Positions 52,384 through 61,238 are shown, counted from the stretch's first letter. The stretch is 64,000 nt of DNA from Streptomyces albidoflavus (GCF_000719955.1 NZ_JOII01000006.1:372001-436000); one strand, 5' to 3'. Notes: generated from the sequence alone by a model not told the origin. Numbers and translations are program-made.

Positions 52384-54180
52384 TCAGCGGGTGTAGATCG
52401 CCTCGATCTCGTCCGCGAAGTCCTTCAGGACCACGCCGCGCTTCAGCTTCAGCGAGGGCGTGATGTGGCCCGACTCCTCGGTGAACTGCGAGGGCAGCAC
52501 CCGGAACTTGCGGACCGACTCGGCCTTGGAGACCGCGGCGTTGCCGTCGTCCACCGCGCGCTGGATCTCCGCCAGCAGCTCCGGGTCCTCCCGCAGCGAG
52601 GCCGCCGTCGACCCCGCCGGCTTGCCGTGGTCGGCCGCCCAGCGCACCAGGAACTCCTCGTCCACGGTGACCAGCGCGCCCACGAACGGCCGCCCGTCGC
52701 CGACCACCATGCACTCGGCGACCAGGGCGTGCCCGCGGATGCGGTCCTCGATCACGGCCGGGGCGACGTTCTTGCCGCCGGCGGTGACGATGATCTCCTT
52801 CTTGCGGCCGGTGATCGCGAGGTAGCCGTCCTCGTCGAGGGTGCCGATGTCCCCGGTGTGGAACCAGCCGTCGGCCAGCGCCTCGCGGGTGGCCGCCTCG
52901 TTGTTCCAGTACCGGTCGAAGAGGTGCTCGCCATGGAGGAGGACCTCGCCGTCGTCGGCGATGCGCACCACCGAGCCGGGCAGCGGCTGGCCGACCGTGC
53001 CGATCTTCTGGCGGTCCCACGGGTTGAAGGCGGTGGCCGCGCAGGACTCGGTGAGGCCGTACCCCTCCAGCACCGAGAAGCCGATGCCGCGGTAGAAGTG
53101 GCCGAGCCGCTCGCCGAGCGGGGCGCCGCCGGAGATCGCGTACTCGCCGCGGCCGCCGAGGACCGTGTGCAGCTTGCTGTAGACCAGCTTGGCGAAGAGC
53201 TTGTGCTTGAGCTTGAGGCCGAGCGAGGGGCCCTGGGGGGTGTCGAGCGCGCGGCTGTAGGCGATCGCGGTGTCGGCGGCCTTGTCGAAGATCTTGCCCT
53301 TGCCGTCGGCCTGGGCCTTGGCGCGCGCCGAGTTGTAGACCTTCTCGAAGACGCGGGGGACGCCCAGGACCATGGTCGGGCGGAACGAGGCCAGCTCGTC
53401 GGTGAGGTGCTTGATGTCCGGGACCAGGCCCAGGCGGATCGGCGCCATCAGCGCCGCGACCTCCACCAGCCGGCCGAAGACGTGGGCCACCGGGAGGAAG
53501 AGCAGCACCGAGCACTCGCCGGTGCGGAAGAGCGGTTTGAGCCGCGCCACCACGTTGCCGCACTCCGCGAAGAAGCTGCGGTGGGTCAGCACGCAGCCCT
53601 TGGGGCGGCCGGTGGTCCCCGAGGTGTAGACGATCGTCGCCGGGTCGTCGGCGCCGGCCAGCGCGCTGCGCTCGTCGACCGCCTCGTCGCTGAGGCCGGC
53701 CCCGGCCCGCTCCAGCTCGGCCACACCGCCGGCGTCCAGCTGCCAGACGTGCTTGAGGGCGGGCAGCGCGCCCCGGACCGACTCCACCGAGGCGGCGTGC
53801 GCCGGGGTCTCCACGACGCAGGCCACGGCGCCCGAGTCACCGAGTATCCACTCGATCTGCTCCGGCGAACTGGTCTCGTACACCGGGACGGTGACCGCGC
53901 CGGCGCTCCAGATCGCGAAGTCCATCAGCGTCCACTCGTACCGCGTCCGGGAGAGCAGCCCCACCCGGTCGCCGGGCTGGACGCCGGAAGCCATCAGGCC
54001 CTTGGCGGCGGCGCGGACCTCGGCGAGGAAGGCCGTGGCGGTCAGGTCCTCCCACGCGCCGTCCACCTTCCGGGCGATCACGGCCACATCCGGGTGCCGC
54101 TCCGCGTTGCGCCGGACGATGTCGGTGAGATTTCCGTCCGCTGGTACCTCGTACAGGGCCGGAAGGCTGAACTCGCGCAA
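52384..54180 (-). CDS. fadD: Long-chain fatty-acid--CoA ligase (FACS15-like)
   Basis: A 598-residue adenylate-forming enzyme that activates fatty acids to acyl-CoA. The P-loop-like IVYTSGTTGRPKGC, LEGYGLTESCAATAF, HTGDIGTLDEDGYLAITGRKKEIIV and GGKNVAP motifs are intact. The start is TTG at 54178-54180 with GGAG 9 bases upstream, giving LREFSLPALYEVP, the usual start of this family. A 7-bp inverted repeat lies 70-90 bases upstream. Confidence 0.93.
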   Translation of the reverse strand: MREFSLPALYEVPADGNLTDIVRRNAERHPDVAVIARKVDGAWEDLTATAFLAEVRAAAKGLMASGVQPGDRVGLLSRTRYEWTLMDFAIWSAGAVTVPVYETSSPEQIEWILGDSGAVACVVETPAHAASVESVRGALPALKHVWQLDAGGVAELERAGAGLSDEAVDERSALAGADDPATIVYTSGTTGRPKGCVLTHRSFFAECGNVVARLKPLFRTGECSVLLFLPVAHVFGRLVEVAALMAPIRLGLVPDIKHLTDELASFRPTMVLGVPRVFEKVYNSARAKAQADGKGKIFDKAADTAIAYSRALDTPQGPSLGLKLKHKLFAKLVYSKLHTVLGGRGEYAISGGAPLGERLGHFYRGIGFSVLEGYGLTESCAATAFNPWDRQKIGTVGQPLPGSVVRIADDGEVLLHGEHLFDRYWNNEAATREALADGWFHTGDIGTLDEDGYLAITGRKKEIIVTAGGKNVAPAVIEDRIRGHALVAECMVVGDGRPFVGALVTVDEEFLVRWAADHGKPAGSTAASLREDPELLAEIQRAVDDGNAAVSKAESVRKFRVLPSQFTEESGHITPSLKLKRGVVLKDFADEIEAIYTR

Positions 54181-54252
54181 GACTGCTGCTCCTCATAGGG
54201 CGCCGGCGCCACGACACTGTGCGATGCGACGGTGCGGTCCAAGAACGGGCAG

Positions 54253-54272
54253 GTGCTCAGTGGGGTGAGCAC
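54253..54272. promoter_or_regulatory. Inverted repeat upstream of the acyl-CoA ligase gene
   Basis: GTGCTCA and its complement TGAGCAC are separated by six bases in the divergent gap. It may be a regulator site for lipid metabolism genes. There is no evidence for which regulator. Confidence 0.35.
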
Positions 54273-54459
54273 AACTGGACTGCCCGGACGTTACCCACCG
54301 GTATGACGGTTCCGATAGGGGGTTCCGGACATCTGTCTGATCCATCACACGGCGCGGCGATGCTCCGGGCACCCTAGTCCACCGCCTTTGCCACTGTGAA
54401 GTAAGCGCAGGTCCGGCCGGGTCTACCCGGCACGGGCCCGTGGTTCTAGGGTGGCAGAC

Positions 54460-55230
54460 ATGGCGGGTACACGGATTCATGTGGTCAGCGACGTGCACGG
54501 CAACGCGAAGGACCTCGCCCGCGCCGGCGAGGGCGCCGACGCCCTCGTCTGCCTCGGTGACCTGGTCCTGTTCCTCGACTACCGCGACCACTCACGCGGC
54601 ATCTTCCCCGACCTGTTCGGCGCCGAGGCCGCCACCCGCGTCGTCGAGCTGCGCACCGCCCGCCGCTTCGAGGAGGCCCGCGCCTTCCAGCGCACCCTGT
54701 GGGCCGGCATCGACCGCGAACAGGCCCTGGAGGCGGCGGTCCGCCGCCAGTACGCCGAACTCTTCGCCGCCTTCCCCACCCCCACCTACGCCACCTACGG
54801 CAACGTCGACGTGCCCCGCCTGTGGCCCGAGTACGCCCGCCCCGGCACCACCGTCCTCGACGGCACCCGCGCCGAGATCGGCGGCCGCGTCTTCGGCTTC
54901 GTCGGCGGCGGCCTCCCCTCCCCGATGCGCACCCCCTACGAGGTCCCCGAGGAGGAGTACGCCGCCAAGATCGAGGCCCTCGGCGAGGTCGACGTCCTCT
55001 GCACCCACATCCCGCCCCAGGTCCCCGAACTCCTCTACGACACCGTCGCCCGCCGCTTCGAACGCGGCAGCTCCGCCCTGCTCGACGCCATCCACCGCAC
55101 CCGCCCCCGGTACGCCCTCTTCGGCCACGTCCACCAGCCGCTGGCCCGCCGGATGCGGATCGGCGCCACCGAGTGCGTCAACGTCGGCCACTTCGCCGGC
55201 ACCGGAAAGCCCTGGGCCCTCACCTGGTGA
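54460..55230 (+). CDS. Calcineurin-like metallophosphoesterase
   Basis: A 256-residue phosphoesterase with the five metal motifs: VVSDVHGNAKDL (D and H), CLGDLVLF, TYGNVD, LCTHIPP and LFGHVHQP. The substrate is unknown and could be a nucleotide, phospholipid or protein. TAGGGT (54447-54452) lies seven bases before the ATG at 54460, so this ATG is probably the first base of the mRNA. The GTG at 54451 falls inside the -10 and cannot be used from it. The SRPBCC gene follows in the same direction. Confidence 0.9.
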   Translation: MAGTRIHVVSDVHGNAKDLARAGEGADALVCLGDLVLFLDYRDHSRGIFPDLFGAEAATRVVELRTARRFEEARAFQRTLWAGIDREQALEAAVRRQYAELFAAFPTPTYATYGNVDVPRLWPEYARPGTTVLDGTRAEIGGRVFGFVGGGLPSPMRTPYEVPEEEYAAKIEALGEVDVLCTHIPPQVPELLYDTVARRFERGSSALLDAIHRTRPRYALFGHVHQPLARRMRIGATECVNVGHFAGTGKPWALTW

Positions 55231-55379
55231 CCCGGCCCCGCCCGGCACCGGGGGAGCCACGTGACCTCGCCCACCCCGGCGCGCGGTAGCCTGCACGCGG
55301 CGGGACGCCCGACAGCACCCGGCCGAGGCCGCACCCGGACGGGCCCGGCCGCACCGTTCAGCATGGAGGAGCCACGGCG

Positions 55380-55826
55380 ATGGCGGAACACACCAGCTCT
55401 AGCATCACGATCGACGCGGCCCCGGCCGAGGTCATGGCCGTCATCGCCGACTTCGCCCGCTACCCGGAGTGGACCGGCGAGGTGAAGGAGGCCGACGTCC
55501 TCGCCACCGACGACCAGGGCCGCGCCGAACAGGTCCGCCTCGTCCTCGACGCCGGCGCCATCAAGGACGACCACACCCTCGCCTACACCTGGCACGGCCC
55601 CGACCAGGTCCGCTGGACCCTGGTCAAGTCGCAGATGCTCCGCGAACTGGACGGCTCCTACACCCTCGCCGCCCTCGGCGAGGGCCGCACCGAGGTCACC
55701 TACCAGCTGACCGTCGACGTCAAGATCCCCATGCTCGGCATGATCAAGCGCAAGGCCGAGAAGGTCATCATCGACCGCGCCCTCGCCGGGCTGAAGAAGC
55801 GCGTCGAGTCCCACCCGGACGCCTGA
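55380..55826 (+). CDS. SRPBCC (START-like) domain protein
   Basis: A 148-residue single-domain protein with the START/polyketide-cyclase-like signature: SITIDAAPAEVMAVIADFARYPEWTGEVKEADVL at the N-terminus and a long C-terminal helix. The fold makes a hydrophobic ligand cavity. The ligand is unknown. The ATG at 55380 is preceded by GGAGGAGCC. The ArsA-like gene starts 48 bases after its stop, and the pair is likely one operon. Confidence 0.87.
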   Translation: MAEHTSSSITIDAAPAEVMAVIADFARYPEWTGEVKEADVLATDDQGRAEQVRLVLDAGAIKDDHTLAYTWHGPDQVRWTLVKSQMLRELDGSYTLAALGEGRTEVTYQLTVDVKIPMLGMIKRKAEKVIIDRALAGLKKRVESHPDA

Positions 55827-55873
55827 CCCGCCCGCCCCACCCGGGGCACCACCCCCGAACAGGGAGGACGACC

Positions 55874-57064
55874 GTGCGCACGGTCCTCGTCACCGGACCC
55901 GGCGGCGCGGGCCGCACCACCCTCGCCGCCGCCACCGCCCGGGCCGCCGCCCGCACCGGCACCCGCGTCCTGCTGCTCACCGCCGACCCCGGCGACCGCC
56001 TCGGCACCGCCCTCGGCACCCCGCTCGGCCCCGCGTCCGTCGAGGCCGCCCCCGGCCTGCACGCCCTGCGCCTGGACGCCGCCGACCGGCTCCGCGCCGA
56101 CCTCCTCGCCCTCCAGGAACGCGCCGCCACCGCCCTGGACGCGCTCGGCGCCACCCCGCTGGCCGCCGACGAACTCACCCCGCTCCCCGGCGCCGAGGAA
56201 CTCGCCCTGCTCCGCGCCCTGCGCGAACTGGCCGCCCTCCCCGACGGCGACCCCGCCCGCCCCGGCCTCGTCGTCGTCGACCTGCCCGCCGCCCCCCGCG
56301 CGCTGGCCCTGCTCTCCCTCCCCGGCGAACTCCGCCGCTACCTCGCCCGGCTGCTGCCCGCCGAACGCCAGGCCGCCCGCGCCCTGCGCCCCCTCCTCGG
56401 CCGCCTCGCCGGACTCCCGCTCCCCGGCGAGGGCCTGTACGCGGCCGCCGCCCGCTGGGACACCGAGCTGGCCGCCGCCCAGGCCGCCCTGACCAGGCCC
56501 GGCACCAGCGTCACCCTCGTCGCCGAACCCGGCCCCGCCGGCGCCGACGCCCTCCGCGAGGCCCGCACCGCCCTCGCCCTGCACGCCCTGCCCGCCGGCC
56601 CCGTCCTCGCCAACCGGGTGCTGCCCGCCGAGGGCGCCGGAGCCTGGGCCGCGCCGCTCCTCGCCCAGCAGGCCAAGACCCTCGACGCCTGGGACCAGGA
56701 CCCCGGCGGCCCGGCCGTCCGCGTCCCGCACCTCGGCCACGACCCGCGCGGCCCCGAGGACCTGGACGCGCTCGGCGTGCCCGCGCCCGGACCCGTACCC
56801 GCCGCCGCCGGACCGCGCGTCGAGGACCGGCTCGCCGAGGACGGGGTGCTGCTGTGGCGGCTGGAGCTGCCCGGCGCCACCCGCGACCAGCTCGACCTGG
56901 TCCGCCGCTCCGACGAACTGGTCGTCACCGCGGGACCGTTCCGCCGCATCCTGCCGCTCCCCGCCGCCCTGCGCCGCTGCACCGTCGCCGGGGCCGCCCT
57001 GCGCGACGGGGCGCTCACCGTCCGCTTCGCCCCCGACCCCGCCCAGTGGCCGCAGGGCCGCTGA
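55874..57064 (+). CDS. ArsA/Get3-like ATPase with degenerate P-loop and HSP20-like C-terminus
   Basis: A 396-residue protein. The N-terminus VRTVLVTGPGGAGRTTLAAAT aligns with the deviant Walker A GKGGVGKTT of ArsA/Get3, but the first lysine is P9 and the catalytic P-loop lysine is R14. The switch segment LLLTADPGDRLG (normally TDPA) is also changed. The last 70 residues (LLWRLELPGATRDQLDLVRRSDELVVTAG) match the ArsA HSP20-like domain. It may bind nucleotide weakly or act as a non-enzymatic client-binding protein. GTG follows AGGGAGG. Confidence 0.8.
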   Translation: MRTVLVTGPGGAGRTTLAAATARAAARTGTRVLLLTADPGDRLGTALGTPLGPASVEAAPGLHALRLDAADRLRADLLALQERAATALDALGATPLAADELTPLPGAEELALLRALRELAALPDGDPARPGLVVVDLPAAPRALALLSLPGELRRYLARLLPAERQAARALRPLLGRLAGLPLPGEGLYAAAARWDTELAAAQAALTRPGTSVTLVAEPGPAGADALREARTALALHALPAGPVLANRVLPAEGAGAWAAPLLAQQAKTLDAWDQDPGGPAVRVPHLGHDPRGPEDLDALGVPAPGPVPAAAGPRVEDRLAEDGVLLWRLELPGATRDQLDLVRRSDELVVTAGPFRRILPLPAALRRCTVAGAALRDGALTVRFAPDPAQWPQGR

Positions 57065-57140
57065 ACCCCGTACCGAGGCCGCCGTTCCGGTACCGTCGGA
57101 AGGGAGTACCCCTCCCTTCACCCGCCGCAGGAGCTGGCCC

Positions 57141-57629
57141 ATGAGCGACGCCACCGAGCGCCCCGGAACCGACCGACCCGGCGCCGACGAGGACGCCTGG
57201 GGGCAGGCGTGCGCCGAGGACCTCGCCGCCGAGCGGGAGCGCCGCCGCGCCCGGTACGGCACCCCGCCCGGCTCCGCCGCCGAGGAACTGCGCAAGCTGA
57301 TGGAGGCCGTCACCGGCAAGCTCGCCGAGGGCAACCTCCTCGGCGCCGCCGTCCAGGGCGCCGAAGAGGCCGTACGGCAGGCCCGCGCCGCCGCCGAACC
57401 GGTCATCGCCCGCAACCCGGAGGTCTTCGGCCACCTCGCCGCCGCCGGCTCCGAACTCCTCGCCGCCTACCGCTCCGCCGTCGAGAAGCAGGAGAGCGGC
57501 TGGACCAAGGGCACCGGCGCCGCCACCCCGCCGCCGCGCAAGCCCGAGGAGCCCACCGGCGAGGCACGCCCCGGCGGCCGCCCGGACGACGAGGACCCCG
57601 GCCCCGCCGAACACATCGACCTCGACTGA
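57141..57629 (+). CDS. DUF5304 family protein
   Basis: A 162-residue acidic, helix-rich protein: MSDATERPGTDRPGADEDAWGQACAEDLA at the N-terminus, a central helical region (ELRKLMEAVTGKLAEGNLLGAAVQGAEEAVRQ) and a Pro/Glu/Asp-rich disordered tail ending EHIDLD. The function is unknown. The gene is conserved in Streptomyces just before glkA. TACCGT at 57091-57096 is a possible promoter -10. Confidence 0.83.
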   Translation: MSDATERPGTDRPGADEDAWGQACAEDLAAERERRRARYGTPPGSAAEELRKLMEAVTGKLAEGNLLGAAVQGAEEAVRQARAAAEPVIARNPEVFGHLAAAGSELLAAYRSAVEKQESGWTKGTGAATPPPRKPEEPTGEARPGGRPDDEDPGPAEHIDLD

Positions 57630-57709
57630 ACCCGTCCCGAACTCCCGGACGACGCCCGCCCCTCGGGTACCGTGGCCCGCAGCGGGGCTCGACCTGAACT
57701 GAGGGACAC

Positions 57710-58651
57710 ATGGGACTGACCATCGGCGTCGACATCGGCGGCACGAAGATCGCGGCCGGAGTCGTGGACGAGGAGGGCGCGATCCTCAACACCTTCACGG
57801 TGCCGACACCTGCGACCGCCGAGGCCATCGTGGACGCCATCGCCTCCGCGGTCGAAGGGGCCCGCGAGGGTCACGAGATCGAGGCCGTCGGCATCGGCGC
57901 CGCCGGATACGTCGACGACAAGCGCGCCACGGTCCTCTTCGCGCCCAACATCGACTGGCGCCACGAGCCGCTCAAGGACAAGGTCGAGCAGCGCGTCGGC
58001 CTGCCCGTCGTCGTCGAGAACGACGCCAACGCCGCCGCCTGGGGCGAGTACCGCTTCGGCGCGGGCAAGGGCCACGACGACGTCATCTGCATCACGCTCG
58101 GCACCGGCCTCGGCGGCGGCATCATCATCGGCAACAAGCTGCGCCGCGGCCGGTTCGGCGTCGCCGCCGAGTTCGGCCACATCCGCGTCGTCCCCGACGG
58201 GCTGCTCTGCGGCTGCGGCAGCCAGGGCTGCTGGGAGCAGTACGCCTCCGGGCGGGCCCTCGTGCGGTACGCGCGACAGCGGGCGGCGGCCACGCCCGAG
58301 AACGCGGTGCTGCTGCTGTCGCTCGGGGACGGGACCACCGAGGGGATCCAGGGGAAGCACGTCTCGGAGGCCGCGCGGCAGGGGGATCCTGTCGCCGTCG
58401 ACTCGTTCCGGGAGCTGGCGCGGTGGGCCGGGGCCGGGCTGGCCGATCTCGCCTCGCTCTTCGACCCGTCGGCGTTCATCGTCGGTGGGGGGGTCTCCGA
58501 CGAGGGGGAGCTGGTGCTCGACCCGATCCGGAAGTCGTTCCGGCGGTGGCTCATCGGTGGGGCTTGGCGGCCCCATGCGCAGGTGCTCGCCGCCCAGCTG
58601 GGCGGGAAGGCTGGGCTGGTCGGTGCGGCCGACCTTGCTCGACAGGGCTGA
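57710..58651 (+). CDS. glkA: ROK-family glucokinase
   Basis: A 313-residue glucose kinase. The ATP phosphate motif is IGVDIGGTKIAAGVVD. VENDANAAAWGEY gives the catalytic Asp (in END). The ROK zinc signature is CGCGSQGCWEQYASG with H in EFGHIRV. In S. coelicolor GlkA is also central to glucose repression, so it may link sugar uptake to regulation here. ATG at 57710. Codon use becomes less C-ending toward the 3' end (from about 58320) compared with the 5' half. It ends in a T-tract terminator. Confidence 0.95.
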   Translation: MGLTIGVDIGGTKIAAGVVDEEGAILNTFTVPTPATAEAIVDAIASAVEGAREGHEIEAVGIGAAGYVDDKRATVLFAPNIDWRHEPLKDKVEQRVGLPVVVENDANAAAWGEYRFGAGKGHDDVICITLGTGLGGGIIIGNKLRRGRFGVAAEFGHIRVVPDGLLCGCGSQGCWEQYASGRALVRYARQRAAATPENAVLLLSLGDGTTEGIQGKHVSEAARQGDPVAVDSFRELARWAGAGLADLASLFDPSAFIVGGGVSDEGELVLDPIRKSFRRWLIGGAWRPHAQVLAAQLGGKAGLVGAADLARQG

Positions 58652-58672
58652 GCCGGGGGCCGGCTCGTTCTT

Positions 58673-58708
58673 GGGGGTTCGGCCCGGTGGGCCGGGCCCC
58701 CTTTTTTT
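58673..58708 (+). terminator. Intrinsic terminator after glkA
   Basis: A 13-bp stem (58673-58685 with 58689-58701, two G-T/U pairs), a 3-base loop and seven Ts. Confidence 0.9.
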
Positions 58709-58910
58709 GCCTCGGGCGCCGGCCGGGCTTCGGTCGGGTGCGGTCCGGCTATCGGCGCCGGTCACCGATGGCCTCAAGCGCCGGCCGGGCTTGGAATGTG
58801 GCCTCAAGCGCCGGCCGGGCTGGGATCTGCCGGACTGTGGGGTGTCGAGTGCCGGTCACCGATGGCCTCAAACGCCGGCCGGGCTGGGAGAGCGCCGGCC
58901 GGGCTTGAGG
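58709..58910. repeat. Cluster of REP-like palindromic repeats after glkA
   Basis: Full units lie at 58709-58729 (GCCTCGGGCGCC variant), 58771-58791, 58801-58821 and 58865-58885, with a partial unit at 58891-58910 that reads AGCGCCGGCCGGGCTTGAGG. Two units share a longer flank GTCACCGATGGCCTCAA, also seen with one base changed near 18.68 kb. The first unit abuts the terminator T-tract. No gene is supported between here and 59020. Confidence 0.8.
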
Positions 58911-59020
58911 AGTGCCGGTGGGCTGGAGATGTGGCCGTTCCCGGGGGCCGTGCGGTGGGGTGCGACTCGCTCGGCTCGGTGGGGGAGGCTGAGGTGGTGG
59001 GGGGCGGTTAATTTGGGGGG

Positions 59021-59812
59021 ATGGTCGACATGGTGCGGGTCGGGCCGGGGGAGTTGCCTGCCTCCGGGCGGGTGGGCGGGGACGTCGTGGTGCGGGTGCT
59101 CAGCTACAACGTGCGGTCGCTGAGGGACGATCCGGCGGCCGTCGCGCGTGTGGTGCGGGCCTGTGCTCCCGACCTCGTCCTGGTGCAGGAGGCGCCCCGG
59201 TTCTTCCGCTGGCGCAAACCGCTGGGGCGGCTGGCGGCCGCCTCCGGGCTCGTCGTCCTGGGCGGCGGGGCGCCGGCGGCCGGTCCGGCGCTGCTCTGCT
59301 CGCTGCGGGCCACCGTGGAGTCGGTCCACGACGAACTGCTGCCGCTCACCCCGGGACTGCACCGGCGCGGCTTCTCCACGGCGGTGGTGCGGTTCGGGAC
59401 GGTCCGGCTCGGGGTGCTCAGCTGCCACCTGAGCCTGCAGAAGGACGAGCGGTACGCGCAGGGCGGGATGGTGCTGGAGCGGCTGGCGGCGCTGGGGGTC
59501 GAGCACGCCGTGGCCGGGGGCGACATCAACGAGCGCCCCAAGGGCCGCACCTTCCGGCGGCTGGCCGCGGAGCTCCAGGACGGCTGGGCGGTACGGCCCT
59601 GGGGCGGCGAGTACACCTCGACCCCGGCCGACCCGCACCAGCGGATCGACGCGGTCTTCGCCACCCCGGGCATCGAGGTGCTGGGCTGCGGGGTCCCGGC
59701 GCCGGGCACGGCCGCTCCGGGCGTACCGCCGTTCACCGAGGACGACCTGGTCCGGGCCACCGACCACCTGCCGGTGCTGGCGGCCCTGCGGGTGCCGGGC
59801 ACCGGGCGCTGA
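59021..59812 (+). CDS. Endonuclease/exonuclease/phosphatase-fold hydrolase
   Basis: A 263-residue EEP-superfamily protein. Conserved pieces are RVLSYNVRSLR, LVLVQEAPRFF (metal Glu), GVLSCHLSLQKDER, AGGDINERP (D and N) and RATDHLPVLAAL (catalytic Asp-His). The substrate may be a phospholipid head group, nucleotide or nucleic acid. TAATTT ends six bases before the ATG, with only Gs between. It is either a leaderless start or a very close ribosome site. Confidence 0.85.
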   Translation: MVDMVRVGPGELPASGRVGGDVVVRVLSYNVRSLRDDPAAVARVVRACAPDLVLVQEAPRFFRWRKPLGRLAAASGLVVLGGGAPAAGPALLCSLRATVESVHDELLPLTPGLHRRGFSTAVVRFGTVRLGVLSCHLSLQKDERYAQGGMVLERLAALGVEHAVAGGDINERPKGRTFRRLAAELQDGWAVRPWGGEYTSTPADPHQRIDAVFATPGIEVLGCGVPAPGTAAPGVPPFTEDDLVRATDHLPVLAALRVPGTGR

Positions 59813-59842
59813 GCCCGGGCCCTGCCCGCCGGCCCGCGCCCG

Positions 59843-60457
59843 TCAGACCACGGCCCCGCGCCCCGGGTCGTCCTCGTCCTCGTCGCCGTCGTTCATGCGG
59901 ACGACCAGGGTGGCGAAGCCGCCGAGGAAGCCGCCGACGCCGAGCGTCGTCAGCCACCAGGTCATGTCCCAGTCCAGCAGGACCGCGAGGAGCAGCAGCA
60001 GCGGGCCGCCGAGGACGGCCACCCAGGCGAAGCGGGTCGTGGTGTCGGCCTCCGGCAGCGGCGGCGGCTCGGGCGGCACGAAGTGGCCCTCGTCGTCGTC
60101 CTCGGCGGCGCCGCCCTTCCTGGCGCCCTTGCCGTCCTTGCCCGCCGGGGTGTTCTCCTCGGCGAGCCGGTAGTCGCGCGGCCCGATGCCCGGCGCGAAG
60201 GAGACCGAGCCGCCCAGCGGCGGGCGCTCCGGCTCCAGGGTGTCGGTGCCACCGGCCGGGTCCGGGGTGACGGACGGCAGCTCGCGGTCCAGGTCGGCCA
60301 TCTCCTCGACCGACTTGAAGGGCCGGGCTCCCGGCGGGTCGGCCGGCTCGTCGCCGTACCCGGCGACGATCGCCTCCCAGGCGGCCTTCTCGTCCAGCGG
60401 GGGCTTCTGCTCGTCGGGCTCGCAGTTCTCCTCGCGGCCCGCGCCCTGTTCAGCCAC
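59843..60457 (-). CDS. Conserved Streptomyces membrane protein, two C-terminal helices
   Basis: A 204-residue protein. About 140 acidic, Pro-rich hydrophilic residues (DEKAAWEAIVAGYGDEPADPPGARPFKSVEEM) precede two adjacent helices (FAWVAVLGGPLLLLLAVLLDW and MTWWLTTLGVGGFLGGFATLVV) and an Asp/Glu tail. The function is unknown. The GTG at 60455-60457 overlaps the esterase stop codon by 8 bases, so it is translationally coupled. Confidence 0.8.
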   Translation of the reverse strand: MAEQGAGREENCEPDEQKPPLDEKAAWEAIVAGYGDEPADPPGARPFKSVEEMADLDRELPSVTPDPAGGTDTLEPERPPLGGSVSFAPGIGPRDYRLAEENTPAGKDGKGARKGGAAEDDDEGHFVPPEPPPLPEADTTTRFAWVAVLGGPLLLLLAVLLDWDMTWWLTTLGVGGFLGGFATLVVRMNDGDEDEDDPGRGAVV

Positions 60458-61238
60458 TGACGGCCTCCCCTTCCGGCCTGCTGTCCGCCCCGTCCGCCCC
60501 GGTGCGGGCGAGGAAGGCGGCGGTCTCCTCGAAGACGCGCGGGGCGTCGTGGTCCAGTGTCGCCACGTGGAAGCTGTTCTGGAGCAGGATCTCCGTCACG
60601 TCCCGCGAGGAGACCCGGCCCAGCACCCGCGCCGAGTCGGCGGGCGGCACCACGTGGTCGCGGGGGCTGCGCAGGAGCAGCAGCGGCTGGGTGACCTGCG
60701 GCAGCTCCGCGTCGACCAGCCGGAAGAAGTTCCGCAGGGAGTGCGCGGCGTGCAGCGGCACCCGGTGGTAGCCGACCTCCTCGGAGCCCTCCAGGGCGAT
60801 GTCGGAGACCAGGCCCTTGGTGGTGCGCACCAGGTGGCGGGCGGCGGGCAGCGCGTAGGCGCTCAGGCCGTGCACCTTGTTGGCCGGGTTGACGACGACC
60901 ACGCCGCGGACCGCGTCCCCGTGCCGGGCGGCCAGCCGCAGGGCCAGCGCGCCGCCCATCGAGAGCCCGGCGACGTGGACCCGCTCGCAGCGGGACAGGA
61001 GTTCGCCGAGGGCCCGGTCGACCTCCGCGTACCAGTCCTGCCAGCCGGTGAGCTGGAGGTCTTCCCAGCGGGTGCCGTGGCCGGGGAGGAGCGGCAGGGA
61101 GACGGTGTGGCCGCGGGCGGCGAGGTCCTCGGCCCAGGGGCGCATCGACTGGGGTGTTCCGGTGAAGCCGTGGCAGAGGAGGACACCCGTGGGGCCGCCG
61201 TCGTGGCGGTACGGTTCGGCTCCAGGCAGGACCGGCAC
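60450..61238 (-). CDS. Alpha/beta-hydrolase (carboxylesterase/monoacylglycerol lipase-like)
   Basis: A 262-residue serine hydrolase. The oxyanion-hole region is LLCHGFTGTPQSM, the nucleophile elbow GLSMGG (S93), the acid D194 in SPRDHVVP and the base H224 in NSFHVATLDHD. It resembles Est30/MGL-type esterases acting on short-chain esters or monoglycerides, which fits the adjacent acyltransferase. GTG at 61236-61238 follows GGAGACCGAAG. Confidence 0.88.
   Translation of the reverse strand: MPVLPGAEPYRHDGGPTGVLLCHGFTGTPQSMRPWAEDLAARGHTVSLPLLPGHGTRWEDLQLTGWQDWYAEVDRALGELLSRCERVHVAGLSMGGALALRLAARHGDAVRGVVVVNPANKVHGLSAYALPAARHLVRTTKGLVSDIALEGSEEVGYHRVPLHAAHSLRNFFRLVDAELPQVTQPLLLLRSPRDHVVPPADSARVLGRVSSRDVTEILLQNSFHVATLDHDAPRVFEETAAFLARTGADGADSRPEGEAVSG

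Noticed and set aside
54451..54459. GTG at 54451 as phosphoesterase start
   Set aside because: It lies within the TAGGGT -10 element and has no ribosome site.
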